Part shown: piece after piece, positions 35,289 through 44,778 of the stretch
How the letters are laid out: each line of letters begins with the position of its first letter
Numbering within the stretch: the stretch's first letter is position 1
Assembly (NCBI RefSeq): GCF_005405085.1
Contig: NZ_BJDJ01000002.1
Coordinates: 62,001 to 126,000, forward strand
Length of the DNA stretch: 64,000 nucleotides
Direction: 5' to 3'
From: Lactiplantibacillus daowaiensis
GTDB taxonomy: Bacteria > Bacillota > Bacilli > Lactobacillales > Lactobacillaceae
Translations under genes and position numbers: made by a program
The notes under the pieces: generated by a model
The model's input: only the letters and a program-made list of their open reading frames with translations
Database searches by the model: none
Told to the model about the DNA's origin: nothing

Positions 35289-35822
35289 TTAGTTCGCGGG
35301 CACTAAAATATGTGATAAATCAACCGCACATAATCCAGCTGGATATTTCGCTAACAATCGGTTGTAAGTGGCTAAAGCGGTTGTCTGCCCAGTGGTCGTC
35401 AAGTAAGTGGCAAACTGTTGATTTAACTCAGCTTGCGGTGTTTTTAAGTCCGCTAACCCACCGGCGGCCATTGCTTGGTCATAATACCATTGCTTATATT
35501 GCACATAGACTTGAGTCACTTGTAATTGGGCCATTCTATCGGCCAATTTATCGGCTTGATCAGCAAAAAAATCAGCTCGGTCCGCCATCGTTTGGTCACC
35601 AGCTTGGTATAACCGTAAAAACGCTGCGATATCATCTAGTGACGCATCGGCCCGTTTTAAATTAACGATCTGCCGCACGAGTGCCACATCTTGATCACTG
35701 AATTGTCGCCGTCCAGCCGCATCGCGGTGAATGGGTGGTAGTAAGCCTTCTTTTTCATAAAAACGTAACGTTGGCACGGACACCCCGCATTGGGCCGCCA
35801 CGTCGCCGATTGCATAAGTCAT
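35289..35822 (-). CDS. MerR-family transcriptional regulator
   Basis: The 177-aa protein starts with a MerR winged helix: YAIGDVAAQCGVSVPTLRFYEKEGLLPPIHRDAAGRRQFSDQD, followed by the dimerisation helix (KLADRMAQLQVTQVYVQYKQWYY) and a C-terminal effector region. No Cys-rich metal site is seen, so an organic or electrophile signal is more likely than a metal. The DJ-1-like and OYE genes downstream have a MerR-type promoter. Confidence 0.93.
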   Translation of the reverse strand: MTYAIGDVAAQCGVSVPTLRFYEKEGLLPPIHRDAAGRRQFSDQDVALVRQIVNLKRADASLDDIAAFLRLYQAGDQTMADRADFFADQADKLADRMAQLQVTQVYVQYKQWYYDQAMAAGGLADLKTPQAELNQQFATYLTTTGQTTALATYNRLLAKYPAGLCAVDLSHILVPAN

Positions 35823-36015
35823 CGCTAGATCCGTCCTTTCAATTTTCGTAACTTAACTTTAACGCAACTTAACCATAATTGCCGGTTCACAGTCTGCACC
35901 GCCTAACAACGAGCTGAGAATTAATAGATTAACCTGATTCTTGCCTGAGCGACTAATAAGCGTCTGTTTGCACCTAACTAACACTGGAATTAACACTGAC
36001 GCGTTATCACACATC

Positions 36016-36070
36016 AAAAAAGACTAAGCCTAAAGGCACCAGCACTGATTCCTTTAGGTCTAGTCTTTTT
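36016..36070. terminator. Terminator after the GNAT gene
   Basis: AAAAAGACTA and TAGTCTTTTT with inner arms CCTAAAGG/CCTTTAGG form a long stem. It ends the minus-strand GNAT gene. Confidence 0.85.
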
Positions 36071-36077
36071 GCAATGT

Positions 36078-36512
36078 TCATAGTGTCAACGCCATCTCTT
36101 GATGCGCTAAACCCGCTTCCATAAACTGAGGGCCTTGCGGTTCAAACCCTAATTGGGTGTAAAACCCTTGCGCCGTCACTTGGGCACCCAATACTAATTG
36201 CTGGTACCCTCGTTGGCGGGCATCCGTGATCATCTGCTGCAAGATGGCCCGTGCGTAGCCGTGGCCCCGGGCAATCGCCAAAGTTGCGACCCGTTGAATA
36301 TGTAACTGTTGGTCATCATTTGGCGTCATTCGGGCGGTTGCCACTGGCGCTGCCGTATCGGTATATAAGACATAGTGCCAAGTGGCCGCCGTCACTTGAT
36401 CTAACTCTAAAGCGGGATCAATATGTTGCTCATCAATAAATACTGCTTCACGAATCATGATTGCATCCGCATAAACTTGCGAGTTGGTTTGATTACTCGT
36501 TTTAATTTGCAT
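36078..36512 (-). CDS. GNAT-family N-acetyltransferase, ElaA-like
   Basis: This 144-aa protein has the GNAT acetyl-CoA pyrophosphate loop in VATLAIARGHGYARAILQQM, preceded by ATARMTPNDDQQLHIQRVA and followed by LVLGAQVTAQGFYTQLGFEPQG. The IREAVFIDEQHIDPALELD start resembles YjcF/ElaA-type acetyltransferases. The substrate is unknown. It is monocistronic with its own terminator. Confidence 0.88.
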   Translation of the reverse strand: MQIKTSNQTNSQVYADAIMIREAVFIDEQHIDPALELDQVTAATWHYVLYTDTAAPVATARMTPNDDQQLHIQRVATLAIARGHGYARAILQQMITDARQRGYQQLVLGAQVTAQGFYTQLGFEPQGPQFMEAGLAHQEMALTL

Positions 36513-36685
36513 GTCGCTTCACCACCAATTAATCTAGCCTTGAGAATACCGTTTTTTTCAACTAGCGTCAATTGCTTTCTACTTAACCAGATGTTAACGA
36601 TTAAGCTTCCTTAGATATGGTAAAATGACATGATGACTGCTTTTCGAGTCATATCCAAAACTGTTACAAATGGGGTCTTATTAAT

Positions 36686-38839
36686 ATGTTAAAGCAACTC
36701 CGCCAACGTCTCAATACGCGTATGGGTTTCTTTTGGCTACTGATTATCTTGTTTTGGGCCAAAACAGTCTTCGCTTACTTGACAGAATTCTCACTCGGCG
36801 CGTCCGATGTGCTGCAAGTCTTCTTGATGTTGGTCAATCCGATTGCCATTACGGTCTTATTATTTGGGTTAGCACTATATATCCGTAAAACCGGCTTTTT
36901 TTATTACATCCTGTTGTTAATCGATACGTTAGATACGGTCTTACTATACGCTAACGTTATCTATTACCGGGAGTTCACCGATTTTATGACGGTCAGTACT
37001 GTCACTGGTTACTCCAAAGTTAGTCAGGGGTTAACGGGGTCATCAATTGCCTTAGTCAATTGGTACGATTGGCTCTATTGGATCGATATCGTCGCCATGT
37101 TAGCCCTTTATATTTTCAAGCGCATTAAACATGATGATCGACCGATTCGTCGTCGTAAAGCCTTTGCTTATACGTCAGTCGCTTTAGCCGGATTTGGGTT
37201 AAACCTAACGCTCGCCGAAGCCAATCGACCACAATTATTAACCCGGACATTTGATAATAACTATATTGTTAAATACCTGGGGCTAGACGCTTTCACCATC
37301 TATGATGGCGTTAAAGATGAACGGACGAATCACCAACGTGCCAGCGCTAAGAAATCTGAGCTCGATACAGTTGAAGATTTTACCAAGTCACATTATGCCA
37401 GTCCTAATAGCAAAATGTACGGGATTGCTAAAGGTAAAAATGTGATTGTGATTCACTTGGAAAGTTTCCAGCAATTCTTAATCGATAAAAAAATCAATGG
37501 TAAGGAAGTCACGCCGTTCTTAAATAAGTTGTATCATAGTCAATCGACTTACGCGTTTAAGAACTTCTTCCATCAAGTTGGTCAAGGGAAAACTAGTGAT
37601 GCCGAAAATATGCTTGAAACCAGTACTTATGGTTTAGCGACCGGGTCCTTGTTTGCTCAACTGGGGTCAGACAACACATTCCAAGCCGCACCAGCGATTT
37701 TAAAGCAACGGTCTAAGTATAGTTCCGCGGTCTTCCACGGTAACGTTGCCAGCTTCTGGAACCGAAACAACACGTATAAAAACATGGGCTATCAATACTT
37801 CTTTGATGCCAGTTACTTTGATACGACCGGTGATAAATCAACCGGTTATGGCTTAAAGGACAAATTGTTATTCAAGGATTCCATTAAGTACTTGCAACGA
37901 CTGCAGCAACCATTCTACGTGAAGTACATTACCGTCACTAACCACTTCCCGTTCACAATGGATAAAGAAGATACCACGTTTAAGACGACGGATACGAGTG
38001 ATTCGGCCATCAACGGCTATTTCCAAACCGCTCATTATTTGGATCAATCGATTAAAGAATTTTATGCTTACTTGAAGAAATCAGGCTTGCTTAAGAATTC
38101 AATGATCGTCTTGTATGGGGATCATTACGGCTTGTCAAACAGTGAAAACACAACGTTAGCCCCAATCTTGGGTAAGAGCGCTAAAAACTGGACAAGCTAC
38201 GACAATGCCCAACTGCAACGGGTGCCATTTATGATCAATATGCCGGGGACTAAAGGTGGTAAAGTCGAATCCACATATGGTGGTGAAATTGATGTCTTAC
38301 CAACCATCTTGCATTTACTTGGAATTTCTAGCAAACGCTACGTCCAATTTGGGACCGACTTGTTCTCTAAGCAACATGACCAAGTTGTCGCATTTAGAAA
38401 TCGTGACTTTGTGACACCAAAATATACGGTTCTCAGCGGGAAAGTCTACAGTAACAGTACCGGTGAAGAAGTTGAAATGACGGACAGCATTCAAAAAGTT
38501 ATTGATAAGGACCAAAAGAAAGTCAATAAAGAACTGAGTTTGTCAGATTCATTGAACTCGAAAAACTTATTGCGTTTCTACCATCCTAAAGACTTTAAGA
38601 AAGTCGACGCCGCAAAGTATAACTATGCCGATGGGTTACAAAAAGAAATTAAGATTGAAAATGCCTTGAAGAAAGCGTCAACCAGTCTCTATTCGAAGAA
38701 TGGTGACAAATCCACCACTTCACTCTATAAGACTGATGCGCCAGAAGCCTCGCATAAGAAGACCAATTCAACCCGGATTCAAATTACCAACCCGGATGAT
38801 ACGTCAACGACTAGCAGCAGTAGTAGCAGTAAGAAATAA
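36686..38839 (+). CDS. ltaS: LtaS-type lipoteichoic acid synthase
   Basis: The 717-aa protein has five N-terminal TM segments (residues 13-195) and an extracellular sulfatase-fold domain with the metal motif VIVIHLESFQQFL, the catalytic Thr segment GQGKTSDAENMLE, FHGNVASFWNRNNTYKNMGY and LYGDHYGLS. LtaS polymerises glycerol phosphate from phosphatidylglycerol on a glycolipid anchor. A C-terminal tail of about 100 residues ends in a Ser run and KK. The fold is sulfatase-like, but the layout is that of LTA synthase, so it is not part of sulfate chemistry. GGGGTC lies upstream of the ATG. Confidence 0.93.
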   Translation: MLKQLRQRLNTRMGFFWLLIILFWAKTVFAYLTEFSLGASDVLQVFLMLVNPIAITVLLFGLALYIRKTGFFYYILLLIDTLDTVLLYANVIYYREFTDFMTVSTVTGYSKVSQGLTGSSIALVNWYDWLYWIDIVAMLALYIFKRIKHDDRPIRRRKAFAYTSVALAGFGLNLTLAEANRPQLLTRTFDNNYIVKYLGLDAFTIYDGVKDERTNHQRASAKKSELDTVEDFTKSHYASPNSKMYGIAKGKNVIVIHLESFQQFLIDKKINGKEVTPFLNKLYHSQSTYAFKNFFHQVGQGKTSDAENMLETSTYGLATGSLFAQLGSDNTFQAAPAILKQRSKYSSAVFHGNVASFWNRNNTYKNMGYQYFFDASYFDTTGDKSTGYGLKDKLLFKDSIKYLQRLQQPFYVKYITVTNHFPFTMDKEDTTFKTTDTSDSAINGYFQTAHYLDQSIKEFYAYLKKSGLLKNSMIVLYGDHYGLSNSENTTLAPILGKSAKNWTSYDNAQLQRVPFMINMPGTKGGKVESTYGGEIDVLPTILHLLGISSKRYVQFGTDLFSKQHDQVVAFRNRDFVTPKYTVLSGKVYSNSTGEEVEMTDSIQKVIDKDQKKVNKELSLSDSLNSKNLLRFYHPKDFKKVDAAKYNYADGLQKEIKIENALKKASTSLYSKNGDKSTTSLYKTDAPEASHKKTNSTRIQITNPDDTSTTSSSSSSKK

Positions 38840-38851
38840 TCAGGTTAATTT

Positions 38852-38887
38852 AAAACCGGATCGCCATATGCAGGCGGTCCGGTTTTT
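38852..38887 (+). terminator. Terminator of ltaS
   Basis: AAAACCGGATCGCC and GGCGGTCCGGTTTTT pair around ATATGCA (one mismatch) and end in a T run 13 bp after the ltaS stop. Confidence 0.9.
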
Positions 38888-38935
38888 GGTATGCTGAGGA
38901 TAGGTTTAAGTCATTATACTAAGGGAGGGGTTTAC

Positions 38936-39427
38936 ATGCACCGTTTATCGCACTTATTACGCATCGCCAGCACTGATTTATTTGGGCCACTAACGGTTGA
39001 TCAATGTCATGACCGGGACCACCAATTAGCCTTAAGTTACGCCTTGATGATGCCATTATTGACACTTGTTTTTTTAATTAGTATTTGGCAAGATGCCCAA
39101 CTTGGGAATCAATTGCGCCTAACAACTTGGTTATTAGGGGCAGCCATCGTCATACCTGCTTGCTGGAACAGCTATCTGTTCAAACGTCATCATCTAACTG
39201 ACCCGTTTGTGGTTAGAACCACGGCTGATTACCGGCATTGGCGGCGACTGGCACTGTTTAAGACGCTGAGTAACTTTTTCTCTTTTCTGGTCTTCTTTAT
39301 CTTTGGCATGACCGCCGCAGGCAATTTAGACCGTAGTACGTTAATCGCCGCGGTCTTTGGCTCCACCCTTGGATCACTAGCCATGTATACCCATCTAAAA
39401 AATAAAATCATGTTGCGCCCCAAGTAA
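38936..39427 (+). CDS. Hypothetical four-TM membrane protein, 163 aa
   Basis: I cannot name a family with confidence. The start at 38936 (MHRLSHLLR) is set by GGGAGGGG 5 nt upstream. About four hydrophobic segments lie near residues 35-52, 62-80, 112-130 and 133-152 in pairs, separated by a cytosolic-looking charged loop (VRTTADYRHWRRL). The N-terminus is soluble and contains DQCHDRDH. It is transcribed after the ltaS terminator and before a strong bidirectional terminator. Confidence 0.75.
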   Translation: MHRLSHLLRIASTDLFGPLTVDQCHDRDHQLALSYALMMPLLTLVFLISIWQDAQLGNQLRLTTWLLGAAIVIPACWNSYLFKRHHLTDPFVVRTTADYRHWRRLALFKTLSNFFSFLVFFIFGMTAAGNLDRSTLIAAVFGSTLGSLAMYTHLKNKIMLRPK

Positions 39428-39471
39428 CTTGCGCTTGATACCTCAGCCTTCGGCCATAACCAACATAACTT

Positions 39472-39514
39472 AATAGCGCGTCACGACAACTTTAACTAGT
39501 CGTGACGCGCTATT
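39472..39514. terminator. Bidirectional terminator
   Basis: AATAGCGCGTCACGAC and GTCGTGACGCGCTATT pair perfectly over 16 bp between two convergent genes. Confidence 0.93.
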
Positions 39515-39554
39515 TGATTTGACCACTAGTATTAGACTAGCAGTGCGTTTTAAC

Positions 39555-40565
39555 TTATTTTTGGTCGTGCGCCCGCTTTTCAAACAACGTCGTACTATGC
39601 AATGGACTCCGACGTTCAGGGTAGAGTTGCATCATTAATTGGTTCACCGCATTCGGGGCTTCCCCAAAACCACTGGCAATCAAACCTAGTTTACCAGGAA
39701 ACGTAATCGCATCGCCAATAGCTGCCATCCCTGGCACATCCGTATTCATTTCTGTGTTCACGGTAATCAATTGATGTGCCATTTCTGGGGTCACTTGCCA
39801 AGCTTGTAACGCCTTGTTATCTGCAATAAAACCGTAGTTAACCACTAAATCATCAACGGCCAAGTGTTCTTCGGCGTCACCACGGACTTCTTTCATCATC
39901 AAGTCTAATTGCCCGTTATCTAATCGATGCAGTGCTTTGATTAAAAATGGCGTTTTGATGGTCACAGATGACGCTTCCAATAAGTCCACGCTATGCTCCA
40001 TTCCGCGGAAGCGATTGCGTCGATGCATGATATAAACTTGCTTGGCAACGGGTTCTAGCATCAGGGCCATATCAATGGCTGAATCCCCACCACCGGCCAC
40101 TAAGACAGTATGGTCACGAAAGGCATCCAGGCTGGGAATATGATAAAACAACTGTTGATCTTCAAACCGGTCCGCACCTTCAACAGCCAACTTCCGCGGT
40201 TCAAACGCCCCCGTCCCAGTTGCAACGATGATCGCCTTACTGTGCGAGACATCACCATTGACCGTCGTAATGGTAAAATCCCCCATTTTTCCAGTCACGT
40301 CACTCACCGCACTCTTTGTGTGGATGTCGATTGGAAACTCTTGTAATTGCGCCGTTAATTGCTTAACTAACTCCCGCCCTTTAATGGCTGGATAACCGGC
40401 AATATCATGAATCATTTTTTCCGGGTATAACGCTTGAACCTGGCCACCTAACTCCGGTAAGCTTTCAAGCAATTGTACTTTGGCATTTCGCATGCCCGCA
40501 TAAAAAGCCGCAAACATCCCCACGGGACCGCCACCAATAATTGTTAAATCGTATTCAGTATCCAT
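39555..40565 (-). CDS. Ferredoxin/flavodoxin-NADP reductase, TrxR-like type 2
   Basis: This 336-aa FAD protein has two dinucleotide folds: IIGGGPVGMFAAFYAG near the N-terminus for FAD and VAGGGDSAIDMAL for NADP. It has PELGGQVQALYPEKMIHDIAGYP and a C-terminal AIGDAITFPGKLGLIASGFGEAPNAVNQ, hallmarks of YumC-type reductases. The thioredoxin reductase CxxC redox motif is absent. It would supply electrons to flavodoxin or ferredoxin. The gene is monocistronic. Confidence 0.93.
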   Translation of the reverse strand: MDTEYDLTIIGGGPVGMFAAFYAGMRNAKVQLLESLPELGGQVQALYPEKMIHDIAGYPAIKGRELVKQLTAQLQEFPIDIHTKSAVSDVTGKMGDFTITTVNGDVSHSKAIIVATGTGAFEPRKLAVEGADRFEDQQLFYHIPSLDAFRDHTVLVAGGGDSAIDMALMLEPVAKQVYIMHRRNRFRGMEHSVDLLEASSVTIKTPFLIKALHRLDNGQLDLMMKEVRGDAEEHLAVDDLVVNYGFIADNKALQAWQVTPEMAHQLITVNTEMNTDVPGMAAIGDAITFPGKLGLIASGFGEAPNAVNQLMMQLYPERRSPLHSTTLFEKRAHDQK

Positions 40566-40703
40566 TCGGCAACCAACTTTCTCAATGATTAATTAATCTC
40601 ATTTTAGTGGATTGACTAACCATTTGCAAAAAGCTTTTGACAGCGTTTTAATAGGATTTGTGAATAGATGCATCGAATCGCTATGGGGAAAGGTCGTTTG
40701 GGG

Positions 40704-41465
40704 ATGCAACATAACCGAATTATTCAATTATTAGCCACTGTCAGTGTCGTGACCGTCGTCGGTGCTGGGATGTACTGGCAACATCGACTCACACCACTAA
40801 CCAAAACCAAGGTCAAGGCAACGACCATCCCAACCGTGTTTGTGGCTGGCGATTACGCGCGGGCCTTTTCAACTGACGGTTTTGTACATCGCTTGAGCGG
40901 CGCCAAGCTCATGACCAAGGCACTAGTTGTCCATGTCACTTATCATGGTCATTTAAACATTCAACAGTACGCACCGTTACGTCACAACCCGACGATTCAA
41001 GTCGTCTTTGCGGACAATCACCATCCAGCCCGTCAAGCACGCCAACTAGCTGTCGTGATGCAACACTTAAAACAGCATTACCACGTTAACACGTTCAATG
41101 CGGTGGGGCACTCATCGGGTGGCAATATTATTTTTGATTATTTAGCCAATACGGCCCATCAAACGGTTCAACCTCGAATTCACAAATTCGTGACAATTGC
41201 CTCCACTTATCCGCATCCTGAAGTTGCCTTGTCAAAATTACCGTCTAATTTGCCGATCTTAAATATTGCAGGTCAAATCTGGCAGACAGCCGGTGATGGT
41301 GAGGTTCGCTTAAAGGGTGTCTTAGCTTTTAGCACCGCACTAAAGCAGCACGGCTTTAAGCCTAAAACCACCATCATGCACGGTGGTCCCTTGACGGTTG
41401 AACATTCAATGCTCCACATTAATCCAGCCGTGGACCGTGAAATCGTCACCTTTTTATATCAGTAA
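40704..41465 (+). CDS. DUF915-type alpha/beta hydrolase, secreted or anchored
   Basis: The protein (253 aa from ATG 40704) has an N-terminal signal anchor (IIQLLATVSVVTVVGAGMYW), then an alpha/beta-hydrolase core: TVFVAGDYARAF, the nucleophile elbow VGHSSGGNIIFDYL, and a late His in GGPLTVEHSMLHINP that could complete the triad. Such DUF915 proteins are common surface hydrolases in lactobacilli. The start is uncertain: an in-frame ATG at 40668 would add 12 residues, and neither has an ideal ribosome site. Confidence 0.82.
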   Translation: MQHNRIIQLLATVSVVTVVGAGMYWQHRLTPLTKTKVKATTIPTVFVAGDYARAFSTDGFVHRLSGAKLMTKALVVHVTYHGHLNIQQYAPLRHNPTIQVVFADNHHPARQARQLAVVMQHLKQHYHVNTFNAVGHSSGGNIIFDYLANTAHQTVQPRIHKFVTIASTYPHPEVALSKLPSNLPILNIAGQIWQTAGDGEVRLKGVLAFSTALKQHGFKPKTTIMHGGPLTVEHSMLHINPAVDREIVTFLYQ

Positions 41466-41467
41466 TC

Positions 41468-41504
41468 AAAAAAGTTGCGACCGATACTGGTCACAACTTT
41501 TTTT
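41468..41504. terminator. Bidirectional terminator
   Basis: AAAAAAGTTGCGACC and GGTCACAACTTTTTTT pair (one mismatch) around GATACT between convergent genes. Confidence 0.9.
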
Positions 41505-42546
41505 AAGCTTTGGGTACTGGTAAAAAGATATGTTCTTCAGCTGGAATCCCGGCTTGTCGTAAAGTACGCACTTCACGTAAACCAGAGTCAATCAACACAA
41601 AAATAACGACCCACGCTAGTCCAATCAAGACGAGTTGATGGATATAGAAGACATCTAACCAGGCTAGTGGCAAATGCCAATCCCACAACGCGTGTAACGC
41701 CACGGCCATAAAATAAAACCGCATGAATTTTGGTCGCAACACCGTTTGCGTGGTCAATGGCCGGTAATCATCTTTTGCAAAGACCACGGCCGCGCCAACC
41801 ATCGCCGACCACAACGTATGCGTACCAACTGCTTGCCAGGACCGAATGATCAACACGACTAAGCCATAGTCCATCCCATAACCAGCCGTTTCAAAAACAG
41901 CAAACCCAGCCCCAACAGCGGCGCCAATTAACATGCCATTAAAGATATAATTCAATTGCAAGTGATTGATAAACCAGGCAATAATCAATAACTTCCCCGT
42001 CTCTTCAATCAAACCAATTAGCAAAGCCGACCAAATATCGGTCCCATTGGAAGTCGGTATCAAGGAATACAACAGCATCGTTGCCACCATTGAGGCCACC
42101 CCACCAATTAAAAACACTTCTAGCACACTTAAAATCGAGACATTCTTAAACACATTAATTTCAAAAAAATAAATTAACAAAGCAAACGGCACCGTCAAAG
42201 ACCCCATCACTAATAGTCCTGGTAAAGCCCGTTCGTTTTTAAACGCGTAAAATAATAGCAGTAACAAACTAAACGTGATCAATAACACCATCAAAACTCG
42301 TGAAAACAGCCACGGTTTCACAGGTGCATCCGACACTTCCGCTAATGGCGGCGTTGTTGCTTGCGTCCCAGCCGTGAATAGCTCGTCCGCATCATCCTTC
42401 GTATGCCGATCAAAGACTTCCGAAAACATCTGTAATGGATGGATTTCAACGGCTTTAGCTTCGCCGGTCCATTCATTGATCTCTTTGGTCGTATCATCTA
42501 AAAAGCGATGCGTTTGATGTGACCTTGGTTGTTTTGGTGCGCCCAT
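41503..42546 (-). CDS. PrsW-family intramembrane metalloprotease
   Basis: The 347-aa protein has a soluble N-terminal part (about 100 residues) and about eight TM segments. PrsW signatures are LLIGLIEETGKLLIIAWFI with the paired Glu, the first His motif GTHTLWSAMVGA, and the second AVALHALWDWHLP. PrsW proteases cleave anti-sigma factors in some Firmicutes; members in lactobacilli lack a known target, so the substrate is unknown. Confidence 0.88.
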   Translation of the reverse strand: MGAPKQPRSHQTHRFLDDTTKEINEWTGEAKAVEIHPLQMFSEVFDRHTKDDADELFTAGTQATTPPLAEVSDAPVKPWLFSRVLMVLLITFSLLLLLFYAFKNERALPGLLVMGSLTVPFALLIYFFEINVFKNVSILSVLEVFLIGGVASMVATMLLYSLIPTSNGTDIWSALLIGLIEETGKLLIIAWFINHLQLNYIFNGMLIGAAVGAGFAVFETAGYGMDYGLVVLIIRSWQAVGTHTLWSAMVGAAVVFAKDDYRPLTTQTVLRPKFMRFYFMAVALHALWDWHLPLAWLDVFYIHQLVLIGLAWVVIFVLIDSGLREVRTLRQAGIPAEEHIFLPVPKA

Positions 42547-42735
42547 TCAAAATCCCCCATTTCAAAATAAATATTAGCCCGTCCATCATACCGTTTTTAG
42601 CAACTGAGTACAATAATAGCTAATTCGATAAGCTTCCAAATAATCCTTATCAATATTTGACGCTTGTATAAGCGTGGTAAATTAGTGATGCCGAGTGGTG
42701 AGAGGCTCGGTAAGAATTGATTGGAGGGAGTAACA

Positions 42736-44700
42736 ATGCGAAAGTTTTGGCATTTTTTAGTACTGGCAGTTGCTGGGTTAGCTTTAATGGTCTTTAGTCC
42801 CCCACTGTTAAGTCACGCGGCGCTCATCACAACCGGATCTGGGCTCGACGCAGATAATGCGGTGATTACTGATCCAGCTGGCAAGGTTCAGTCACATACT
42901 GCCGTTTTATCAGCTGATGTCACTTACAAGATTTCCTATCGCTGGAGTTTCCCAAACGCAACACAGATCAAGCCTGGAGACACAGCCCTAGTCACATTAC
43001 CACAAAACATCAATCCCAATCTTGATGTTGACGCCAGTCTACCAAGTTATACTGGCTTAGCAAAGGTCGGCCAGTTAAACTTAACCGCTGGCTCCTACGT
43101 TGCGACAATTACCTTCAATAGTTACTTTTATTACCACACAGCTAACAAACAAGGTAACGTTTGGTTCAAATTTCCCGGCAAGGGAACCAATACAACCACG
43201 CCACCAACGCCGACCAAACCGATTGCCATGTCGAAAACCGCAGCATGGGTCGACCCTGATAGTCCAGACACCATTAACTGGGGACTAAATATTACAAGTA
43301 ATGGGAATAAACTTGTCAACCCAGTCATTACAGATACACTCAGTGCTGATCAAACCTATGTACCTGGTAGTGTTTCCGCAACTAACGCGGCTGGTGAGGC
43401 AGTGCCAGTTGCGGCTACAGTAAATGGTCGTCAACTGACTTTTAAACTTGCTGGGACTTATGACAGCGATTTAAGGCTGACGTATCAGTCTAAAACAACT
43501 AATCGCACAACTTTAGACTTTAATAATAATGCCGTATATCGCGATGATAATGGCAACCAAGCTACCGCGACAGCGGATGTTGATCGTACAGAAGAAGATG
43601 AGCCTAATACAGGCACACCTACACCCACCAAACCGATTAGTATGACTAAGACCGCTAGCTGGGTGGATGCGAATGACAAATCAAAAATAAATTGGTCGCT
43701 AGCGATTACTAGCAATGGGAATGCACTTGTCAAACCTACGATTACCGACACATTAAGCAGTAATCATACCTATATTCCCAATAGTGTCACTGCAACCGCC
43801 GAACGGATTCCAATTCCAATTACGGCTACAGTCAACGGCAACCAGGTTATTTTCAAAATTGATGAAACCGTTAACAGTGATTTAACGATCAATTATCAAA
43901 CGCAAGCCGCACTTGGCGCAATTGCCGAGGTATATCGAAACAGTGCCGTCTATTCTGATGAAGATGATCATACGGCTACAGCCACAGATAATATCGTTTT
44001 AACACCAGACGATTCCGGTGGCACAACGGAGCCGGAGAATCCCGGCACAACGGAACCTGAGAACCCTGGTACTACTGAGCCGGAGAATCCCGGCACAACG
44101 GAACCTGAGAACCCTGGTACCACCGAACCTGAAAAGCCCGGCACGACTGAGCCTGAAAAGCCTGGTACCACCGAACCCGAAAAGCCCGGCACGACTGAAC
44201 CTGAAAAGCCCGGTACGACTGAGCCTGAAAAGCCCGGTACGACTGAGCCTGAAAAGCCTGGTACCACCGAACCTGAAAGGCCTGGTACCACTGAACCCGA
44301 AAAGCCCGGTACGACTGAGCCTGAAAAACCTGGTACAACGGAACCTGAAAAGCCTAGTCCCACAACACCGACGACTCCGGCAGCACCAAGTCGACCTGGC
44401 CTAACACCAGAAACATCCGGAACAGTGCCATATCGGCCGAATGCCGAAAGTTCAGCTACTGGTGAATCGACAAATGCAACGAACACACCAGCATCGACAG
44501 CAAGTCAATCAACGATGACTACTGGTACACCAACAACGACTATTACGACGACGACAACGACGCCGACTAGTAAGAACGCTGCAACCTTACCACAAACTAG
44601 TGAGCAACCCTCATGGAATGCCGTTATTGCTGGCATAATTGGTCTCGTATTAGGCACATTAATTGGTGGTTACTTTTATTTGCGTTCACGAAAAGTTTAG
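42736..44700 (+). CDS. LPXTG surface adhesin with isopeptide-type domains and PTE repeats
   Basis: The 654-aa sortase substrate starts with a signal peptide (residues 1-31, ending SHAA). An N-terminal collagen-binding-like domain follows, then two tandem copies of about 130 aa that begin TKPIAMSKTAAWVD and TKPISMTKTASWVD and include NPVITDTLSADQTYVPGSV; these resemble isopeptide-bonded surface-protein domains. A 14-unit GTTEPEKP repeat stalk comes next, then a Thr/Ser stretch and the anchor LPQTSEQ with hydrophobic helix and RSRKV. GGAGGGAG supports ATG 42736. It neighbours the WxL cluster, transcribed convergently. Confidence 0.9.
   Translation: MRKFWHFLVLAVAGLALMVFSPPLLSHAALITTGSGLDADNAVITDPAGKVQSHTAVLSADVTYKISYRWSFPNATQIKPGDTALVTLPQNINPNLDVDASLPSYTGLAKVGQLNLTAGSYVATITFNSYFYYHTANKQGNVWFKFPGKGTNTTTPPTPTKPIAMSKTAAWVDPDSPDTINWGLNITSNGNKLVNPVITDTLSADQTYVPGSVSATNAAGEAVPVAATVNGRQLTFKLAGTYDSDLRLTYQSKTTNRTTLDFNNNAVYRDDNGNQATATADVDRTEEDEPNTGTPTPTKPISMTKTASWVDANDKSKINWSLAITSNGNALVKPTITDTLSSNHTYIPNSVTATAERIPIPITATVNGNQVIFKIDETVNSDLTINYQTQAALGAIAEVYRNSAVYSDEDDHTATATDNIVLTPDDSGGTTEPENPGTTEPENPGTTEPENPGTTEPENPGTTEPEKPGTTEPEKPGTTEPEKPGTTEPEKPGTTEPEKPGTTEPEKPGTTEPERPGTTEPEKPGTTEPEKPGTTEPEKPSPTTPTTPAAPSRPGLTPETSGTVPYRPNAESSATGESTNATNTPASTASQSTMTTGTPTTTITTTTTTPTSKNAATLPQTSEQPSWNAVIAGIIGLVLGTLIGGYFYLRSRKV
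44020..44355 (+). repeat. 24-bp in-frame tandem repeat, 14 units
   Basis: Fourteen 24-nt units encode GTTEPE(N/K/R)P. The first four end in Asn and show an alternating pair pattern; nine of the rest encode Lys and one Arg. Synonymous changes differ among units, so the array has expanded and drifted. It forms a Pro/Glu-rich wall-spanning stalk; copy number is likely to vary between strains. Confidence 0.95.
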
Positions 44701-44708
44701 CTCCTAAC

Positions 44709-44776
44709 AAAAAATCTTCGGCCATTTCATTTCACACTACAATAGGCTGTAGCGTGCAGATGGTCGAAGATTTTTT
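44709..44776. terminator. Terminator between the adhesin and the WxL gene
   Basis: AAAAAATCTTCGGCCAT and ATGGTCGAAGATTTTTT form a long stem (one mismatch) with a 34-nt loop that holds a smaller hairpin; it serves convergent genes. Confidence 0.85.
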
Positions 44777-44778
44777 CA

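Noticed and set aside
36686-38839. LtaS as a sulfatase belonging to the sulfation locus
   Set aside because: It shares the sulfatase fold, but the five-TM layout and the GKTSDAEN segment identify an LTA synthase; it is separated by other operons.
44020-44355. Possible CRISPR array
   Set aside because: Units are contiguous 24-bp coding repeats without spacers and lie in frame inside a surface protein gene.
43968-44486. Long antisense reading frame (172 aa) over the PTE repeat array
   Set aside because: It is a by-product of the 24-bp periodicity on the opposite strand; no ribosome site or start context supports it.
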